Shown here: in pieces, positions 8,662 through 15,875 of the stretch
How positions within the stretch are numbered: the stretch's first letter is position 1
Layout: every line of letters begins with the position of its first letter
IMG/VR virus record: IMGVR_UViG_3300034280_000202
Span: 1-26,044 of that record
From: a virus
Strand: one strand, 5' to 3'
Length of the DNA: 26,044 bases
Notes under the pieces: model-generated
Told to the model about the DNA's origin: nothing
Seen by the model: only the letters and a program-made list of their open reading frames with translations
Databases searched by the model: none
Translations under genes and position numbers: made by a program

Positions 8662-9246
8662 TTATGTTTTGACGAGACCACTTGCGCGGAGTACGTTCAG
8701 GTTAATTCGACGATCGATCTGCTTGCGGAGTTCTGTTTCGACTGCTTTGGATTGTGGTGCCGCTAAACTGTTTTTGACGTATGCGCCCCAGGCTGACACG
8801 CCTTTGATCTGAATAATCGGTAGACGTTTTTTGCCGACCCGCTTAAATGCGTTGCCTCGCCAACTGGTTTTCACCGCTCCGGGTTTCGGTCCCAAAAATG
8901 CACCCGTCACGCTTCCTCTGCCGCCTCGCTTGCTGATTTTGAATGTGACTCCAGTCTTATTCTGTTTTGCTCCAAAGTGCCGCAGCCCCAGTCGTGGTGT
9001 TTTCTTCAGAGACACGACAGCCGACAGGTTTTGCTCCGTCGCACTCGCTCGAATACTCAACGGCTTTTCTGATTCCTCTTTTTTCAAGTTAACCGTAGCC
9101 CGAATGCCGCGACCCATTTCCAGCTTCGTTTTCTTGCTTACCTGATTGATTGCTGCAGCCAGTTCCTTTTTCATCTTCTTGCCCACGCTGGCCGATGCCG
9201 TCGCTAGCTTCTGCAGTTGGTTCTGATCGATTTCAATTGCCAGCAT
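8662..9246 (-). CDS. Minor tail protein Z-like
   Basis: This 194-residue basic protein is almost the length of lambda gpZ (192). It begins with helices (LAIEIDQNQLQKLATASASVG core) followed by a Lys/Arg-rich beta region (KISKRGGRGSVTGAFLGPK) and a C-terminal helix, which is the usual plan of the gpZ family that helps complete the tail at the head-proximal end. Its ATG overlaps the previous stop as TGATG, so translation is probably coupled. It sits between the tail-terminator candidate and the tail tube gene. Confidence 0.7.
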   Translation of the reverse strand: MLAIEIDQNQLQKLATASASVGKKMKKELAAAINQVSKKTKLEMGRGIRATVNLKKEESEKPLSIRASATEQNLSAVVSLKKTPRLGLRHFGAKQNKTGVTFKISKRGGRGSVTGAFLGPKPGAVKTSWRGNAFKRVGKKRLPIIQIKGVSAWGAYVKNSLAAPQSKAVETELRKQIDRRINLNVLRASGLVKT

Positions 9247-9743
9247 CAGTTGCGTACCGTGTACGGATCACCCTCGGAAACTCGAAACGTCACAATGACC
9301 GGAACTGCGATTCCATCATATCCACCGTCAGACGTTGCTGTGATTTGCGGCCCGAAGTCTGCATTGATCGCATTGCCGTCAAACGTGTGCCATGTGCCTG
9401 ATGTTCTGATCGCCTTGTGAATCGCCGCTTCTGCGACATCCTCATATAGCTCCACTGGTGTCGGGTCTTTTTCGCTGGGAGCGATGTGTACCCGCACCAA
9501 AAACGTCTGCTGATATGCAATCGCCGGAGGATTGCCAGGACAGTCCATGTCATTGACTCGTGTGATTTCTCCACGAGTCAACACAATCAAACCGTGTGCT
9601 GGTGTGTACGTTGCAATCTTTGTCGGACGCACCACGTTGGTGAACGTAAATGCGTCGTTCGGTTCTGTGATCAATGTTTCCAACCGTGTGAAAATCTCAT
9701 CGGAGATTTTTGTAACGATTGGTTTTTCAGTGATCACCGACAT
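9246..9743 (-). CDS. Tail terminator/completion protein, U-like
   Basis: This 165-residue protein begins with a helix containing SDEIFTRLETLI, then strands, a second helix with DVAEAAIHKAI and a C-terminal beta hairpin (AVPVIVTFRVSEGD). This alpha/beta order and its place among connector genes fit the tail terminator family (lambda gpU and relatives), which caps the tail tube. It overlaps the previous gene by ten bases. The assignment is by fold pattern and neighbours, not by a diagnostic motif. Confidence 0.6.
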   Translation of the reverse strand: MSVITEKPIVTKISDEIFTRLETLITEPNDAFTFTNVVRPTKIATYTPAHGLIVLTRGEITRVNDMDCPGNPPAIAYQQTFLVRVHIAPSEKDPTPVELYEDVAEAAIHKAIRTSGTWHTFDGNAINADFGPQITATSDGGYDGIAVPVIVTFRVSEGDPYTVRN

Positions 9744-10096
9744 ATCAGCACCAGCATTCCCTCGTCATGCTCGGTCAGCATCTGCACCGATACTTTCCGA
9801 GCTGTTTCGCCGATACGTGGTGCCAGTTCGATCTGATCACCACCGGTATCAAGTTCTGCACTCGTGATCCCAGTGGTGACGTTGTTCGCAACTCGCACCT
9901 CAAATTCAGTCAGAATCTGCTCGTCCGGATTGAACGTGGCCACCTGATTGCGGGTGACGACAGCCTTGATCGTTCGTGGCTGTCGCACCGCAGCAGTGTG
10001 GAACCGATGCGGGTGGTATGTGACTGTTTCAGCGAAATGCTCGCTGTTCAGAAACACTGTGCCCGCATCAGTTACAATCCGGCCTGCAAGACTCAT
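9734..10096 (-). CDS. Head-tail joining protein, FII-like
   Basis: At 120 residues it is close to lambda gpFII (117). It contains the pattern HFAETVTYHPHR followed by IKAVVTRNQV, reminiscent of head-tail joining proteins of that family, and a beta-rich C-terminus. Its start overlaps the stop of the decoration-like gene in an ATGA arrangement (10093-10096), and it is followed by the tail terminator candidate. The expected role is to join the filled head to the tail. Confidence 0.6.
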   Translation of the reverse strand: MSLAGRIVTDAGTVFLNSEHFAETVTYHPHRFHTAAVRQPRTIKAVVTRNQVATFNPDEQILTEFEVRVANNVTTGITSAELDTGGDQIELAPRIGETARKVSVQMLTEHDEGMLVLICR

Positions 10097-10743
10097 CGAC
10101 GTGACACAACCTTCACATAGTCGACTGTCAGCGCGTCTGTGTTGCTGTCGCTGGTCTTCTGAATCTGAAAGATTGGCTGCAGCCCGGATGAATACGCTGA
10201 CATCGTGAACGTTTCAGTACCGACCTTCACACCGTCAATGTAAAACTTGACGTCGGACTTGCCGCCGCTGAAATCGATCACGAATCGTTTGTATGTCGAA
10301 CTGAGCGAGACGCCTGTCGCGTTATCGTCATTGTCCGTTGTTCCATCGTCGGTTTCGACGACGACTGCATTGCTACCGGCCAGTTTGAAAAACGCATTGG
10401 CTGCAACAGTGTCCGGATCATCCGCACGAGCCGAACCGAGGCCCATCACAATCGTTGTTGCACTGTCGAGAGTGGCGGTAACCTTTGCCCGGAATTCCAT
10501 ACGAATGATGGAATCGATATCAAAGTCCAGAGCGTCGTTGAAATGCAAGCAGACGTTTTCAACTTCCGTCGTGGATGCCAGCGTCAACGTCGCTTCGCTG
10601 GTGCCCTTTGTATAGGTCGGAGCACCGGAGCTTGATGTGTCATCTACCAGCCAAGCTGTGGCTGGATCCGCTGACGTCGGGAAGGCCGCCACTGCCCCGT
10701 TGAAATCATCATAGAATTCCTGAAAATCCTGAATACCAGCCAT
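10093..10743 (-). CDS. Jelly-roll (LamG-like) head or decoration protein
   Basis: This 216-residue acidic, beta-rich protein starts with MAGIQDFQEFYDDF. The stretch around residues 75-95 (FDIDSIIRMEFRAKV) and the later KRFVIDF, KFYIDGVKVG strands match the concanavalin/LamG jelly-roll style. It follows the capsid gene after a terminator and precedes the head-tail joining gene, where many phages keep capsid decoration or cement proteins. AAAGG lies about nine bases before the ATG. Decoration is inferred; carbohydrate binding is equally possible for this fold. Confidence 0.6.
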   Translation of the reverse strand: MAGIQDFQEFYDDFNGAVAAFPTSADPATAWLVDDTSSSGAPTYTKGTSEATLTLASTTEVENVCLHFNDALDFDIDSIIRMEFRAKVTATLDSATTIVMGLGSARADDPDTVAANAFFKLAGSNAVVVETDDGTTDNDDNATGVSLSSTYKRFVIDFSGGKSDVKFYIDGVKVGTETFTMSAYSSGLQPIFQIQKTSDSNTDALTVDYVKVVSRR

Positions 10744-10800
10744 CGGCTTTTACCTTTCAAACAACGGTTGTCGCATTCCGCTACGTTGTGGAGATGCTTT

Positions 10801-10836
10801 TTCAAAATGCCCGGCTGACTACACAGCCAGCCGGGC
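10801..10836 (-). terminator. Intrinsic terminator after the capsid gene
   Basis: GCCCGGCTG (10809-10817) and CAGCCGGGC (10828-10836) form a perfect nine-base-pair GC-rich stem with a ten-base loop. On the minus strand the stem is followed by ATTTTG, a short T-run. It lies 20 bases past the capsid stop codon and before the next ribosome-binding site. It probably lowers expression of the downstream genes relative to the capsid gene or stabilises the capsid message. Confidence 0.75.
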
Positions 10837-10855
10837 GAGATCATTCACCCGTCGA

Positions 10856-13090
10856 TCATGCACCGTTGTGCTTGTACAGACCACGGTAATCAATCGCAGC
10901 AACACCGAACGTCTGACGAACCTTGTTCTTGTAGACGTCCTTGTCGAAGTCCCATTCAGATTCAAGAACTGGAGACTGTTCGCCTTCCAAAAAGGTAATT
11001 TCCACGGTGTCGACCTGGCTGTTGTTCGCTGCCAGGTACCATGCCGTTGAACTGTTGGCGTCGAGCAGTGGCTCAACGATAACTTTCAGCGGTCGGTCTC
11101 CGTTTGGTCCGTAGATGTTCTTCGTGTTGCTGTTACCAGCGGCAGAACCACCAACAGACGGATCCGCAATAGATCCCAGCAATTGCAGTGCAGTTGCGCT
11201 GATAGCCGCTGGCACAATCAGAAATGCAGGCTGAATGTTCAGAATGACGTCTGAACGCAGCCCCTTCTTCGTCATCATGCTGATGTACGCAGTGTTCAGA
11301 GTGGAAACACTCGGAGCACCGGCACCAGTCGCATAGTTAGCGTGACCGCCTGTAGTGGTTTGTGCTGTCGCATTGAACAGCAACCCGGCATCGGCCATTG
11401 CTGCATTGGCAGTCAATACACCATATACCGCCTGATTCTGCAGACGTCGGCAGGCGGCTCCCTGCATTGCAGGGATACGGCTGATCGCGTCCAGATCATC
11501 ATTCACAACGGTTTCCCATGTGATCGTGAACATGTTGCCGTATTTGTTGACTTTGTAGGATTCCTTTGCATCGCTCATCGCTGCGTCGGGATATTCCTTG
11601 CCTTCCGGAACCATTTCCGGTGTGCCCATTTCACTGAAGCGAATTCGATTCAGTGTCTTGAAGTCGCTGGTAGTTCCCGCATCACGTGCCCACATCGACC
11701 AGGTATAGGGAGCTTCCTCGTATCCAGCCAGAAGGGTCTTGTTTGCCGCATCCAGCAGCAGGTTCGCGAAACTGCCGGTCGTGTGGTACGCATCACGCTG
11801 GATTCGGAACCGGTTCATCGACCCCGGGTGACCCATTGCCACAAGTGCGATGTCTTTCGGAGCCATCCGGCGAACATCGCAACCCATCTTTTCAGCGTAC
11901 ATTTCAGCCATGCGGCTGAGCTTCATGTTTACGAAGTCCTGATGTCCTTCAGCCGGTTTTGTTACTGCGGCACTGCGAATGCCGCCCTGTCGGAACGTTC
12001 GCATGATCAGGCCATCTCTGGCCGCTGCAAATAACTTGTCGTCAGCAGATTCGGTTAATGCCACTCTGTCGGAACTCTGTCCAATCGGTGTTGTTGCCAT
12101 TTTTTGTAGGATCCTTGCTCGTGCTGTGTTGAGGTCAATGCCTTCATCGCAGAGCGAGTCGGCAAACGATCGTTCGATTTTGTGCTGAGAACACAACGCC
12201 TGAATTTCTTTGCGCCGGGTCTGGTCTGCTTTCGCGTAAGCTTGAATGGCTCGTGCGATGGACTTTTCCACAGTCTTTGGATCCTCTTCAGTTGCAGCAA
12301 CTGGTGCGGCTTCGCTCGCTGGTGCTGCTGCTGAATCGGCTGCCATCACCTTCTTTGCGGGATCTTCCGTCATGGAGTTTTCCACCATGTCTTCTGCCTC
12401 TGGCTCGGTGTCTGGCTTCATCTTGCCGACAACCCAGGAGAGAATCTGATTCGGATCGACCATGCCTTCAGGAAGTCCCATTGCCGTAAGCTGGCTCAAC
12501 AGTGCCTCGTCCATTCTCTCAACCTTTCTTTCGAGGTCTGTATACGACCTGCGTACTGTGGAAAGTTCGTCTGCACCAGTAGCACAGATCGAAGCGTTAT
12601 GCGGCTGCCATCGCGTGTGGATAACTGCCGGACCATCGATAACAGCCCCGCGACTTGTCGTAAATGACTTACCGTGAGGAATGAACAGTGATTCAAGAGG
12701 CAGAGCGGTGATGGAAAAGTCAGTGATATGACCTTCATTCATTCGCTGGCAAATCAACTGAGCTTCCGGATCACTCGCAAAACTGGGAGTTCCGTGTAAC
12801 TCGCCATTGACTACCTGCAGACTGCGGACGCTGCCGAAGATGTTCCGCACCGTGGAATCGTCATGCGAATCGACAATCGGAATCTGAGCTTGATTCGTGC
12901 GGAGAACAACGCCTTCCATCAGCAGTACTTCGCTGATGACATAGCCACGCTCTTCGTCGTAACGCCGTACCGGGGTCTCTGTGGCGATCACCACATCAGA
13001 TACACCGTTTCCGTACCCGACCGAGCGCAGAACAACGCTTGTGCGTTTCGCTTTCGGTATTGTTGGAAGTTTTCCCGGCTTACGTGGCAT
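10856..13090 (-). CDS. Prohead protease / scaffold / major capsid fusion protein
   Basis: This 744-residue polypeptide combines three parts. Residues 1-175 look like a caudoviral prohead serine protease: VDSHDDSTVRNIFGSV holds the likely catalytic His76, and DFSITALPLESL holds the likely Ser126. Residues about 180-345 are acidic, Ala/Glu-rich and helical, as expected of a scaffold. Residues about 350-744 resemble a Mu gpT/HK97-fold capsid, with RFSEMGTPEMVPEGKEYPD and later KVNKYGNMFTITWETVVNDD. Maturation presumably releases the capsid part by self-cleavage. The gene overlaps the portal stop by 11 bases and ends just before a strong hairpin. Confidence 0.85.
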   Translation of the reverse strand: MPRKPGKLPTIPKAKRTSVVLRSVGYGNGVSDVVIATETPVRRYDEERGYVISEVLLMEGVVLRTNQAQIPIVDSHDDSTVRNIFGSVRSLQVVNGELHGTPSFASDPEAQLICQRMNEGHITDFSITALPLESLFIPHGKSFTTSRGAVIDGPAVIHTRWQPHNASICATGADELSTVRRSYTDLERKVERMDEALLSQLTAMGLPEGMVDPNQILSWVVGKMKPDTEPEAEDMVENSMTEDPAKKVMAADSAAAPASEAAPVAATEEDPKTVEKSIARAIQAYAKADQTRRKEIQALCSQHKIERSFADSLCDEGIDLNTARARILQKMATTPIGQSSDRVALTESADDKLFAAARDGLIMRTFRQGGIRSAAVTKPAEGHQDFVNMKLSRMAEMYAEKMGCDVRRMAPKDIALVAMGHPGSMNRFRIQRDAYHTTGSFANLLLDAANKTLLAGYEEAPYTWSMWARDAGTTSDFKTLNRIRFSEMGTPEMVPEGKEYPDAAMSDAKESYKVNKYGNMFTITWETVVNDDLDAISRIPAMQGAACRRLQNQAVYGVLTANAAMADAGLLFNATAQTTTGGHANYATGAGAPSVSTLNTAYISMMTKKGLRSDVILNIQPAFLIVPAAISATALQLLGSIADPSVGGSAAGNSNTKNIYGPNGDRPLKVIVEPLLDANSSTAWYLAANNSQVDTVEITFLEGEQSPVLESEWDFDKDVYKNKVRQTFGVAAIDYRGLYKHNGA

Positions 13091-14909
13091 CCGCTGCCAT
13101 CTCCGTTTCAGGAACCTGAGTCATGTCTGTGTCAACAGTTCCATCCAGTGCATCAGTAATCAGGGCACTCGCAGTCGCTTCTGTCAGCCCCAGTGTCTGT
13201 AAAAACACTCGTGCTTTGGTCTCAGTTGCAGTGCCTGCGATCAGCTCAGCAAGGATGTCTTCAATCGCTTTACGATTTCTACCCCACTGCAGCCGCGACA
13301 TGTCAGACATTTCGCCGGTCGGTTGATTCGCTGTGGTATCTGCAATGGCTGCAGCACCGGTGGCCGATAACTGCTGAGCCTCTGCCTGAGCGGCTTCCAC
13401 GTTCGCCATGTCGGCGGTAACCAGTCCCAGAGATCGCTTCAGTTTTTCTTCTTTGGCTCGCTGGTAGAACACGTTTCGCCAGTTCTTGCCACGCTGCCCG
13501 AGTTCGTCTTGATATGTGCTCTGGAATGACGTCAGTGCGGAATCCGATGCAGATTGCTCGCTTTGTGGGTCGACCCATTCCCATGCTGGCGTCTGCCACT
13601 CGACAGCGGTTGACGTTCTGCGATCGGCGAGAATGTCCGTCATCGAGGCAAATCCATCCACGCCAGCCGTTGCAGCCTGATCATTGAACCGGTCCCAAAC
13701 CGGCTGGCAGCAATGCTGCACCATATATTTCTGCCATCGGCGAAAACGTCGACGGTCTTCAAGCATGCTCGTTCGGCTGCTGCTGTAACTGGTGCCGCTG
13801 TAGTTGCGGGAGACGACTTCGTAACTCAGCCCCGTGCCGACGCTGATTCCTCGCAGCATGAGGTTAATCCACGGCTCAGATGCGGAGTTCGGTCGACCGG
13901 GATTGATTGACTCGATGGATTCACCTTCGTTCAAATAGGTGACCATCGCCGGTTCGAGATACTCCAGCCGGTTGCCGTTCACGTCGGTTGACTCTGAATC
14001 AGTCGACGGCATCAGCCCCGCACCGGGACGGCCATTTGTTTTGATGGCGATACCGAAACAAGAGGCGACCGCAGATGCCTGAATTTCGTTATCGACGTAT
14101 ACGCCGAGATCCCGCAGCCATGACATGACAGGAGCAAACCACGACACGCCGCGAGTCTGCCCGATACGATCCATCCGGTACAAATGCAGAATGTCTTTTG
14201 CGTCGATGCGTTCTGGTTCTTGACGTCCGGTGGTATATGGCCCGTTTGGATGCTCAGGATAAATCCAGTATGCGAGCGGTTTCCCGAGTTCGTCCAGCTC
14301 CACGCCGCGTGTGATGCGGTTTCCGTCTGTGCTGCGGACCTTGTATGTGTCTTTCTCAGTCGCGAGCCTGTCGGCTTCAATCAATTCGATCGCAAGGGGC
14401 ACCGGGCGATAAATCCCGCGATATTTAAGCGATGGCGTTTTGACCAAATGAATCAGCACTTCACCGGCCTCGACCATCTCACGCTGTGCGAGCTGCTGGA
14501 TCTCTGCAAAATTCAACCGTCCGTTGACGTCGCAGACCTCGCACCATTCCGACCAAACCTTGTCGCGTGATTCGTTTACGTCTTCAATGTCGGTTCCTTC
14601 AGGCGTTTCTACCTGAGATTGAGCAGTGATACCGCAACCGACCACTGAACTGACGATGGTATCAACCACGCCCCAGGCATAAGCGTTGTCACGGACCAGA
14701 GCACGAGACCACGCCCGCAGTGCGTCTGCCCCGAACGGCCCGAGTAGCTCGCTATCTGCTGACTGGTTGCGGGGCTTTTTGTTGTTTGTCAGCCGATTGG
14801 CTTCCGCCCCCGCATACATGCGTTCAAGCGTGCGCCGCTGCATTGTGCGTCTTACACCGGCTGCCGGTGACAGCATGCCCACAATGCGATCGATGGTGGA
14901 ACCAATCAT
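13080..14909 (-). CDS. Portal protein, lambda gpB family
   Basis: This 609-residue protein would form the dodecameric ring at the capsid vertex through which DNA is packaged and ejected. Signatures of the lambda portal family include ARALVRDNAYAWGVVDTIVSSVVG, seen here through its RDNAYA..V.T.V..VVG core, then a QLAQREMVEAGEVLIHLV segment, IELIEADRL, ILHLYRMDRIGQTRGVSWFAPV and DNEIQASAVASCFG. The C-terminal region is Ala/Gln/Glu-rich. Its ATG overlaps the stop of the gpW-like gene (ATGA at 14906-14909), and it is followed by the protease-capsid gene, as in lambda. Confidence 0.92.
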   Translation of the reverse strand: MIGSTIDRIVGMLSPAAGVRRTMQRRTLERMYAGAEANRLTNNKKPRNQSADSELLGPFGADALRAWSRALVRDNAYAWGVVDTIVSSVVGCGITAQSQVETPEGTDIEDVNESRDKVWSEWCEVCDVNGRLNFAEIQQLAQREMVEAGEVLIHLVKTPSLKYRGIYRPVPLAIELIEADRLATEKDTYKVRSTDGNRITRGVELDELGKPLAYWIYPEHPNGPYTTGRQEPERIDAKDILHLYRMDRIGQTRGVSWFAPVMSWLRDLGVYVDNEIQASAVASCFGIAIKTNGRPGAGLMPSTDSESTDVNGNRLEYLEPAMVTYLNEGESIESINPGRPNSASEPWINLMLRGISVGTGLSYEVVSRNYSGTSYSSSRTSMLEDRRRFRRWQKYMVQHCCQPVWDRFNDQAATAGVDGFASMTDILADRRTSTAVEWQTPAWEWVDPQSEQSASDSALTSFQSTYQDELGQRGKNWRNVFYQRAKEEKLKRSLGLVTADMANVEAAQAEAQQLSATGAAAIADTTANQPTGEMSDMSRLQWGRNRKAIEDILAELIAGTATETKARVFLQTLGLTEATASALITDALDGTVDTDMTQVPETEMAADAT

Positions 14910-15121
14910 CGACTGGTCCTCTGCATCTTGGCAAGGCGAAACATTCCGCCGCCCGATTCGCGGTCGACCTGCGTCTGCAACATGTTTCGCTGTTCGAACA
15001 GCGTCGACAGGTCGAGTGCAGTTACCGTGCGCGATCCGATCGAGTACGATGAGGCACCGCCGGTCAGCAGTGCTTCAATCGCTGCGTCAATCTGTGCCAG
15101 CAGTGATGCGGGTGTTGCCAT
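14906..15121 (-). CDS. Head completion protein, gpW-like
   Basis: At 71 residues it matches lambda gpW (68). It begins MATPASLLAQIDAAIEALL and continues with a short strand pair (SYSIGSRTVTALD) and a second helix (LSTLFEQRNMLQTQV), which is the helix-hairpin-helix plan of gpW. I take the ATG at 15121; a TTG at 15157 would add 12 residues. It lies between the terminase and portal genes, exactly where W sits in lambda. It would stabilise packaged DNA and prepare the portal for tail addition. Confidence 0.75.
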   Translation of the reverse strand: MATPASLLAQIDAAIEALLTGGASSYSIGSRTVTALDLSTLFEQRNMLQTQVDRESGGGMFRLAKMQRTSR

Positions 15122-15150
15122 GCCCGCAGTGTCGTTCCACTGCGGTGAAA

Positions 15151-15179
15151 TTGGCAAAGATTACTGGCGGTGATATGCT
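15151..15179 (+). promoter_or_regulatory. Sigma70-like promoter for the plus-strand cassette
   Basis: TTGGCA (15151-15156, five of six to consensus) and TATGCT (15174-15179, four of six) are separated by exactly 17 bases. The promoter points into the two plus-strand genes, about 40 bases before the first ATG, and lies just upstream of the divergent gpW-like gene. Confidence 0.6.
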
Positions 15180-15220
15180 ATGGTGTGGTAACGTGTCGGC
15201 ACACTTTTAGGAGAGTGGTC

Positions 15221-15430
15221 ATGAGTAAAACAGCAGCTGGCGTGATTTTGGTGGCAGGTCCAATTGTCGCGTTGCTGGGTGGCGATATTTCAGCCACTGC
15301 GAATAACCAGCCGTCAACACCTGATACGGACTGGTACTATTCAATGATCAACGGATTCGGCATCCTGCTGATTCTGACCGGGCTGGGAATGTTCTTCTAT
15401 GGGGCGATGCGGTTCGCTAAGAGCAAATGA
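15221..15430 (+). CDS. Small two-TM membrane protein (moron or holin-like)
   Basis: This 69-residue protein starts at an ATG with AGGAG seven bases upstream (15209-15213), the best ribosome-binding site in this part of the window. Residues 6-20 (AGVILVAGPIVALLG) and 43-65 (INGFGILLILTGLGMFFYGAM) are hydrophobic segments joined by a polar loop with several Asp, Asn and Pro. The C-terminus is basic (RFAKSK). Size and two-segment topology resemble class II holins, but small membrane proteins that block superinfection look the same. It is divergent from the surrounding genes and has its own promoter. Confidence 0.7.
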   Translation: MSKTAAGVILVAGPIVALLGGDISATANNQPSTPDTDWYYSMINGFGILLILTGLGMFFYGAMRFAKSK

Positions 15431-15462
15431 CACAGATTTTACTGCAGTAAAAGGTGCCCATT

Positions 15463-15684
15463 ATGCCTATTCGCATGTTTGGCGACGATACCCCAGTATT
15501 ACGGCTGGCCTTTGATCATCAGGACGCTATTTCCCAGTCTCCACCACTGGGTACGCAACGTGTAACAGTGGTTGATGGCGAATCGATTACGGAACAGCTT
15601 GTGAGTGTTTCGGCACAATCTATGACACCCGGAGTGTATCAGATAACATTACGATGGGAACCTGTTACGCCTGCAATTCCTTGA
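15463..15684 (+). CDS. Small soluble protein of the plus-strand cassette
   Basis: This 73-residue protein starts at an ATG nine bases after AAAAGG; a GTG at 15454 would add three residues. It is probably all-beta (VLRLAFDHQDA, QRVTVVDGES, PGVYQITLRWEPV) with no signal peptide, membrane segment or cysteine. It begins 32 bases after the membrane-protein gene and ends inside a hairpin that also closes the convergent operon. I do not recognise it. Co-expression with the membrane protein is likely from spacing and strand. Confidence 0.6.
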   Translation: MPIRMFGDDTPVLRLAFDHQDAISQSPPLGTQRVTVVDGESITEQLVSVSAQSMTPGVYQITLRWEPVTPAIP

Positions 15685-15710
15685 GGTAGTCGCGCCATCA
15701 CTCTACCTCT
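15683..15710. terminator. Hairpin between convergent genes, possible bidirectional terminator
   Basis: GAGGTAG (15683-15689) pairs perfectly with CTACCTC (15703-15709) around a 13-base loop. It overlaps the stop codon of the plus-strand gene and holds the stop of the minus-strand zinc ribbon in its loop. The following T-run on the plus strand is short (TTT after C), so termination may be weak. Confidence 0.45.
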
Positions 15711-15859
15711 TTCCACGTCGCCCCGCAAAACCCACACTTGCAATACCGTGTGCGGCCCTGCGTACTGTATACCCGAGAACATGACCGCCCGTCAATCTTG
15801 GCGTCCAGATCACGCAACGCCTGACACGTGGAGCATGGCTGCGGGACAAACTCCGTCAC
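15698..15859 (-). CDS. Small zinc-ribbon protein (Com-like)
   Basis: The likely product has 53 residues, from a GTG at 15859 with AAGG five bases upstream, starting 17 bases beyond the terminase stop. An in-frame ATG at 15982 would give 94 residues but overlaps the terminase gene by 107 bases. The protein has a CSTC pair near the N-terminus and a YCKCGFCGATW pair near the C-terminus, as in single zinc ribbons such as Mu Com, with an extra cysteine between. Such proteins bind RNA or DNA. Its place right after the large terminase suggests a packaging or late-expression role, but this is inference. Confidence 0.65.
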   Translation of the reverse strand: MTEFVPQPCSTCQALRDLDAKIDGRSCSRVYSTQGRTRYCKCGFCGATWKEVE

Positions 15860-15875
15860 CCGCGCCTTCGGTGCC

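Noticed and set aside
11342-12034. Plus-strand frame of 230 residues inside the capsid gene
   Set aside because: It is antisense to a well-supported protease-capsid gene, has Cys/His-rich composition without a motif and no promoter or ribosome-binding site that I could see.
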